Origin: Homalodisca vitripennis
Taxonomy: Eukaryota > Arthropoda > Insecta > Hemiptera > Cicadellidae
Assembly: GCF_021130785.1 (NCBI RefSeq)
Contig: NC_060214.1
Span: 103,284,001 to 103,348,000, forward strand
DNA length: 64,000 nt
Direction of reading: 5' to 3'
Shown: positions 58,833-64,000 of the stretch, one piece after another
How the letters are laid out: each line of letters starts with the position of its first letter
Numbering within the stretch: the stretch's first letter is position 1
The notes under the pieces: generated by a model
What the model saw: the letters and a program-made list of their open reading frames with translations, nothing else
Told to the model about the DNA's origin: nothing
Database searches by the model: none
Position numbers and translations under genes: made by a program

Positions 58833-59635
58833 TGATGTTCCGTAACTCTCTGGACAAAGGTTACCACGGTATTGCTCAGGTCAAGACAAACATATTTCAC
58901 CATATGAACATGGGTATCTGATACTAAGTTTCCCATATGTCTGTCTGTATGTGATTTTAGAAAAAATCAATATCTTTAAAACTAATAAGTTTAATTATAT
59001 CAGATTTAGTTCAAATAGTTATAATAACAAGGCCAATAAAAAAATCATGAAGTTATCTTTAGTATTTAAAAAAAATGCGGCCATTTAAAACTTTGAATAT
59101 CTAAAAACCAGCAGTTTGTCTCAAGGATTACACGAAGAACAGTGTTTAAAGGATATTATTACAAATCTAATGACACAAACATGATCTAAATCGAATAATA
59201 AATACCTTATTTATAGCAAATTTACTGTGACAAGACATGGCCCGCAATGAGGTTCTTAGCGAATAGTCAACAATACAAAAACTGAATTAACGGCAGCTCT
59301 TAAGAATTAGTAATTTAAACATTATTACCTCATTTTAATTTTCTTACTTTATAAGAATAAAATCTTGGTAAAAACATGTATCATCGACACAAGCTTTAAA
59401 GTCTACTATTAATAGTAGACTTAAAATAAAAATTAACTGTCTTATAAAAATCGTTAATATTATAAATATGCTTTGGTAATTTAAAACTCGGGGTATGGCT
59501 TATTGCAATTTATTATTTATACGGTTGTAGGAAATGTTTAAGAAATAAGTTACATTTTTTAAAAATTTTTATTGCTCTCTTTTGTTTATTAAATTACGTG
59601 CATTAACCCGGGAAAGCTAGGAAAAACCATTATCA
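58833..59635 (+). other. Intron, unannotated
   Basis: No exon recognised. The piece 58833-58960 has slightly higher GC but no match. Confidence 0.4.
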
Positions 59636-59639
59636 TGAC

Positions 59640-59830
59640 TCTAGGCTGTTTATCCCAGCTGCAACATAACACGCATATTCATTAAAGCTCAACTCCCATC
59701 TGCAATAAAAAGCACTCACCAGCTGATTCCCAGATGTTAGTAGAGCTCAGAAAAAATTGTTTATTATTAAACAGCTAGCTGTACAGCTGTTAAGATGTCT
59801 TGTTTGTATATGGTAAGGGAGCCAACTTCA
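59640..59830. promoter_or_regulatory. E-box cluster
   Basis: Five CANNTG sites of bHLH type lie within 134 bp: CAGCTG at 59656, CATCTG at 59697, CAGCTG at 59720, CAGATG at 59731 and CAGCTG at 59784. The surrounding piece is GC-raised and free of repeats. A candidate intronic enhancer bound by achaete-scute/Twist-type factors; inference from motif density. Confidence 0.4.
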
Positions 59831-59854
59831 CTCACACAATGCCGATCTAGGAGA

Positions 59855-60235
59855 GGAATACTAAGTTAAAGAGACAAACTGGTCTGGAGAATAATTGTGC
59901 AATTTCATAAAATGAAATATTTCCTGTTCTTTAAGATAATCTCCGCCAATACTGTTACATTTATCCCAATGGTTCAATGGCTTCTTTTTATATCTCAGAA
60001 AAGAGTCTTTATCTTGGTGTTCGTGCGAATTTCCCACACATTTTCTGACACCATTGTTCTTTTATAATTTCTTTTCACACAGCACCTCCTTTGTGGCCAA
60101 GAAGAAATCTGATGGAGCTAAATGAAAGATAGAGGGTCCCTCCTATTTTTAAAGTTTCTTGTATAGCATGACGGTACTCATTGTCATGTTGGAGAATCTC
60201 ACCCACCTTCTCTGAGATTCACATTTTGTTACTAA
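59855..60235 (-). pseudogene. Mariner transposase C-terminal relic
   Basis: On the minus strand the piece reads EILQHDNEYRHAIQETLK, corresponding to the second catalytic Asp block (HDNARPH in mariners). After a frame change comes GPSIFHLAPSDFFL, corresponding to the third Asp block (YSPDLAPSDFFLF), and then PLNHWDKCNSIGGDYLKEQE, the family's C-terminal end. It stops near 59855. N-terminal domain and terminal repeats are not found. This differs from the element at 3901, whose second block reads WFQQDGAPPH, so it represents another mariner lineage. Confidence 0.75.
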
Positions 60236-62195
60236 TGGCTTCACCTTTTTGGCACTAATATTTGAGTAACAACGGAATTTTACTATATGAATGAGTAATG
60301 TTATCAATCTATATTATGCTCATTAGTTTTAATCGATAGTTAAAACTTAAATGGTTGAGGAGAGTAGTATTAATTGATTATTGAGTCTCAGTCGTTTTTG
60401 GACGGCTCTGCTCAATTAGAATAGTTTTTTTTTATATTTATAGATCATTATATTTATCATACACTTTCATCATTACAGAGAAAAAATTTATCCTTCATCG
60501 AGTAAAAAGCGAATTATAAATCTTTCAAACGATGTAGTATATTTACTAAGTACTATTTACTACTCATTTTTAAACTAAGTATGAGGTTATGAACAAAGCA
60601 ATATAGGCTCTTCGCCTGATCAAGGTTTTTCCTGGTGACTAACCTTATAGTTAAATCCAAGAAGTCCATTTTCTTACTGAAAAACTTTTTTCTAAACCAT
60701 TTTCTCACTAAAACTAATGAATGCCTTTTGCTCATTAACTAGGCAACATGGACTTATACACAGTTTCCTTATACGAACAAATAAAATATTTATAAACGTG
60801 ACTACAAATTTATTTTTTTACTAATTTTACATTATAGAAGAGAAAACTGAACGTACGTTGAAGGAAAACATAAGTAAAATGGAATTTTAAGGAAAGTTAG
60901 GACCAAATAGGAGATATAGTCGGTGGCTCTAATATTTTACAACATGAATAGTTGTCTTTGTATGGTTTTTTCTTAAATTATGTAAAATTGTCCTATCTTT
61001 GGTATGTAAAATCAAAGATGAAATTTTCTAGTAATAATCAACCAATAAATTATGATTGCATTCAATAGTCGATAAGTATGCTGACGGCTCCAAATTAGAG
61101 AAAACTTTAACGCAATGACCATTCATTCCGAGTAATTTGATATGAATGAACGAGTGAATTGTCTCCAAAAAGATATGAAGATTACAACTACTTTAACTCT
61201 AAGATTGAATGATGGTAAAATAACCAATAGGTAATTTAACTTCTCTGAATTATAATTTACAGGAAACAAACTTTAGCATTTTCTAAATAAGACTGCACAG
61301 TTGAAATTCGGTTTATCAAACCCACCTTTTTCAAAAAGCGAATGCCAAACCTTTCTAATTTTCTTCAAGACAAAGTTTGAATTACTTACTGGAGAGATTG
61401 TATAGCAAGATAACGTCGTCGAATACAGGAAAAATGGCATTCAAATTTGACTGAACCGTGTGAAGCTGGCTCAGGTTATCTGACGCAATGTCAAAATTTT
61501 CATAAGATGTAAGCATAAGATGATTACTAGAGCTTGTCATAAATTTACAATAAAACTACACTAGGTTAGTTTGACCTACTAAAAACTGCCCTCTTTATCA
61601 GTTTTTCATTTTCTTTTACAGTATGTATATGAGTTATATGAGCTCGTAACTTCAGAGATTGGCATGGTTGTATTTATTTATACAAGGAAATTAAAGTCTT
61701 ATATAAATAAAACAAATGTCATACGCTCCAGTCATTTTCCAATTAGTTACTGTAAACCATTAAAATCCTTGTTTTGAATAGTTTTTTGGATTTGATTATA
61801 AGAAGAATAGAATTCCTGCAAATAAATTCACAAAAACCTATTTTTTCCACCCAGAGAAAATCAATGGCAAATTTAAAACTATTGAGTCAAATATGGTCAT
61901 AAAACTATTGAGTCAAACCATTATCATTCAAATATGGGGAAATTAAAAAGAATTATACTTTTTGCTAGTTTTATTTTCTATTTAATAAAATATTTTTAAA
62001 ATTAATACTAAACATTATTATTATTACTAAACAAGTTTAATAATAATTATATAATATATTAGTATATATTAATTGAACCGATAAAAACACAGAATTTGAA
62101 AACTTCCAGCTACTAAAATTATGAAATGATATGTTTCAATACATTGTACTCAAAGATAGCGTTCGCAATTAAAGCCACCTACACTAATTATATAT
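60236..62195 (+). other. Intron, unannotated
   Basis: 2 kb of AT-rich DNA with no exon or repeat recognised. Confidence 0.4.
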
Positions 62196-62199
62196 AATC

Positions 62200-62485
62200 A
62201 CATTGACACAGGTTCAGCTTAAGCTGCTATCAATAAAGCTGCTGAGTACAAGGACACGCAGCCAGGGACTGTGAGCTGTATTGTCTCAGCAGTTCTATAG
62301 AGAAGCATGAACGGAAAGACAATTAACGTTATCTACTGAGCTGTATTGTCACTAAGGCTGTCTCAATTGGTTGGGTTCTCTCGTCATTACAGTTCTTGTC
62401 GACTACTATTGGCTGAATGTACGGGATACGTACGCGTATTTCGAATTTAGCAGTAATCCGAGGAACAAGGCTTTCTGAACTTCTC
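62200..62485. promoter_or_regulatory. GC-raised low-repeat island
   Basis: GAGCTGTATTGTC occurs twice (62273 and 62339), 66 bp apart, together with AGCTTAAGCT and ACGTACGCG. A 67-codon minus-strand frame is not recognisable. Candidate intronic enhancer. Confidence 0.3.
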
Positions 62486-62599
62486 ATTAGTTTTGCGACA
62501 CAAAGCTGGTGATACAGAACCAAATAAAGCATATATTTCTAAAAGGTATACTCTTTAAATAGAAAGAATATTCCAATATAACAATAATATATTTTCTGT

Positions 62600-63003
62600 G
62601 CAAACACAAAGGACTTTTGTGAAGCTTGTCAATTAAAAATATAGTAGACTAATTCAGTTCAATATTAAATTTACAGGGACTTTTTTATGGCTATTTTATT
62701 TACTGAAAACTCAATGCCGTTGATCACAAGGGTTGTTGACTTCCTAGAATCTTGTAACAAAGAAGATTAGCGATCATGGTTTTATTGATTTATGATGTTA
62801 TATAAGGAAATTAAATTTGTGTATCCTGTGTATGCAATACAAAAGAGTTTTGTCGAGCTCGTTAATTAAAAATATAGTAGACTAATTCAGTTCACTATTA
62901 AATTTACAGAGACTTGTTTATAGATATTTTATTTATTGAAAACTCAATGCCACTGCTCACAAGGGTAAGTTGAATTCTTGGAATCCTATAACAAAGAAGA
63001 TTA
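62600..63003. repeat. Duplication with about 235-bp spacing
   Basis: Copies at 62600-62770 and 62834-63003 share AATTAAAAATATAGTAGACT, ACTGAAAACTCAATGCC-like and ACAAAGAAGATTA. The 60 bp between them are unrelated. Confidence 0.85.
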
Positions 63004-63009
63004 TTATGT

Positions 63010-63740
63010 TATATGTGTTATGTAGTATTATTTATTAATACTCCATACACAATATTCCAACAATTTACAAGGGAGGAATACGCTACACCATTCCACCCGA
63101 AAGATGGTTTAGAGATAAAAAATATCGTAAAAAATTGTTTTAGCGGTCAACACAAGGTTTGTCTGAAGCTGTTTTAAAGATCGTAAAAACATTTCTCAAC
63201 GTGTCGCAAAACGGGTTTCGCTGAGGTTGCATAGAAACTTAAGCTCATTTCATTTCGTACAGACAGAAAAGTCATACAGAAAATGAATTTTAATATCTAC
63301 CAGAAGATAAAGAAACATTAAAATCACAGCAAAACCCTATCAAAACACTATAATATAACTCATATTTTTCTATGTTGCCTGGAAAATTCAATGTCTACAG
63401 ATTAATTATTTCTTGAAATCCGTGCCATATGATGCATTCCCATTATTATCCATTAAGTTCCGTTTCATAGCTTTTCATAAGTACATCTACACAACAAGTC
63501 ACAAAGATGATATTTTATGTACGAGGTAGAAGTAGAAAGTCAGGTGTTTGTTTCATATGTGGTCTTTTCACAAATTATTTATTCTACGACTTTATCGTTG
63601 ACATCAAGCTGCTTGCAACATTTTAATAGTATTTGAAATATCGAATAACAGTCAGACAGATAGACAGATGTATAGATGGACAGAAGGTAATAAACATTTT
63701 CCAGCCTCTCAAGTGATTGTTAACGCTAAGCCAATAATTC
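63010..63740. repeat. Dispersed repeat family A, diverged copies
   Basis: Contains GGTTTCGCTGAGGTTGCATAG, GTACAGACAGAAAAG, GCCATATGATGCATTCCCAT and CAGACAGATAGACAGATG, features shared with 15514, 19478 and 51190. Probably two overlapping or tandem copies. Confidence 0.5.
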
Positions 63741-64000
63741 TATCTGTAAATTAATAACCAATTAATAACATGACGGAATTGTTTTGTATGTATAAAATAT
63801 ATGCCACTGCCATTAACTGGTTAATTATTTACAGATCTATTTATATATTGTTGGAATAATTTTTAACTATGTGCTTAAGCGTTACATAGTTCTACAAGCA
63901 ATAAATTATATCCTGACTTTTTTGTCAAATCGTAAAAGATAAATTTAATTTTCTGTAATACTAAACAGTGTAACAACGACCCACTTAGCTGGAACGAGAT
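63741..64000 (+). other. Intron, unannotated
   Basis: No exon recognised up to the window end. Confidence 0.4.

Overview
The window reads as nuclear DNA of an insect with a large, AT-rich, repeat-laden genome. The evidence is a methuselah-type GPCR ectodomain (a family described from insects and related arthropods), eukaryotic splice signals, and layers of Tc1/mariner, Helitron-like, SINE, LINE and PLE-like relics. A hemipteran is possible from the repeat style, but that is only an impression. There are no operons, CRISPR arrays, or functional rRNA or tRNA genes.

Layout. At the left edge, on the minus strand, is the first coding exon of a methuselah-like receptor (360-1269), ending in a consensus splice donor and continuing beyond position 1. 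Near 49.6 kb, on the plus strand, is a 52-bp exon coding for a signal peptide (49559-49610), followed by a consensus donor and by intron to the end of the window. The two genes are divergent. The roughly 48 kb between them holds no other intact gene that I can recognise.

The intergenic DNA and the large intron hold: a Tc1/mariner-like element with 453-bp terminal inverted repeats around a broken transposase (3901-5808) and a relic of the same family (39060-39543); a second mariner transposase relic (59855-60235); a 505-bp MITE flanked by TA (42112-42616); Helitron-like elements with A|TC...CTAG|T boundaries (2243-3065, 6355-6520, 44322-45261); a tRNA-Leu-derived SINE (11371-11612, plus a 3' fragment at 24350); a degenerate reverse transcriptase (55285-55690); the last exon of a probable Mutator-like transposase pseudogene (37815-38247); and three dispersed repeat families.

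Tandem arrays are notable: a 43/31-bp composite minisatellite (8500-9345), a six-copy 233-bp array with strictly alternating monomers (17104-18495), and smaller duplications at 29200, 36007, 48969 and 62600.

Between the repeats lie short islands with higher GC and few repeats, often rich in homeodomain-, forkhead- or E-box-like motifs (for example 19990-20380, 28860-29175, 32620-33130, 48430-48770 and 59640-59830). These are the best candidates for promoters and enhancers of the two flanking genes. This is inference from composition; I had no alignment to test conservation. I found no clear evidence of a novel multi-gene system. The most unusual items are the fold-back mariner and the two structured tandem arrays.
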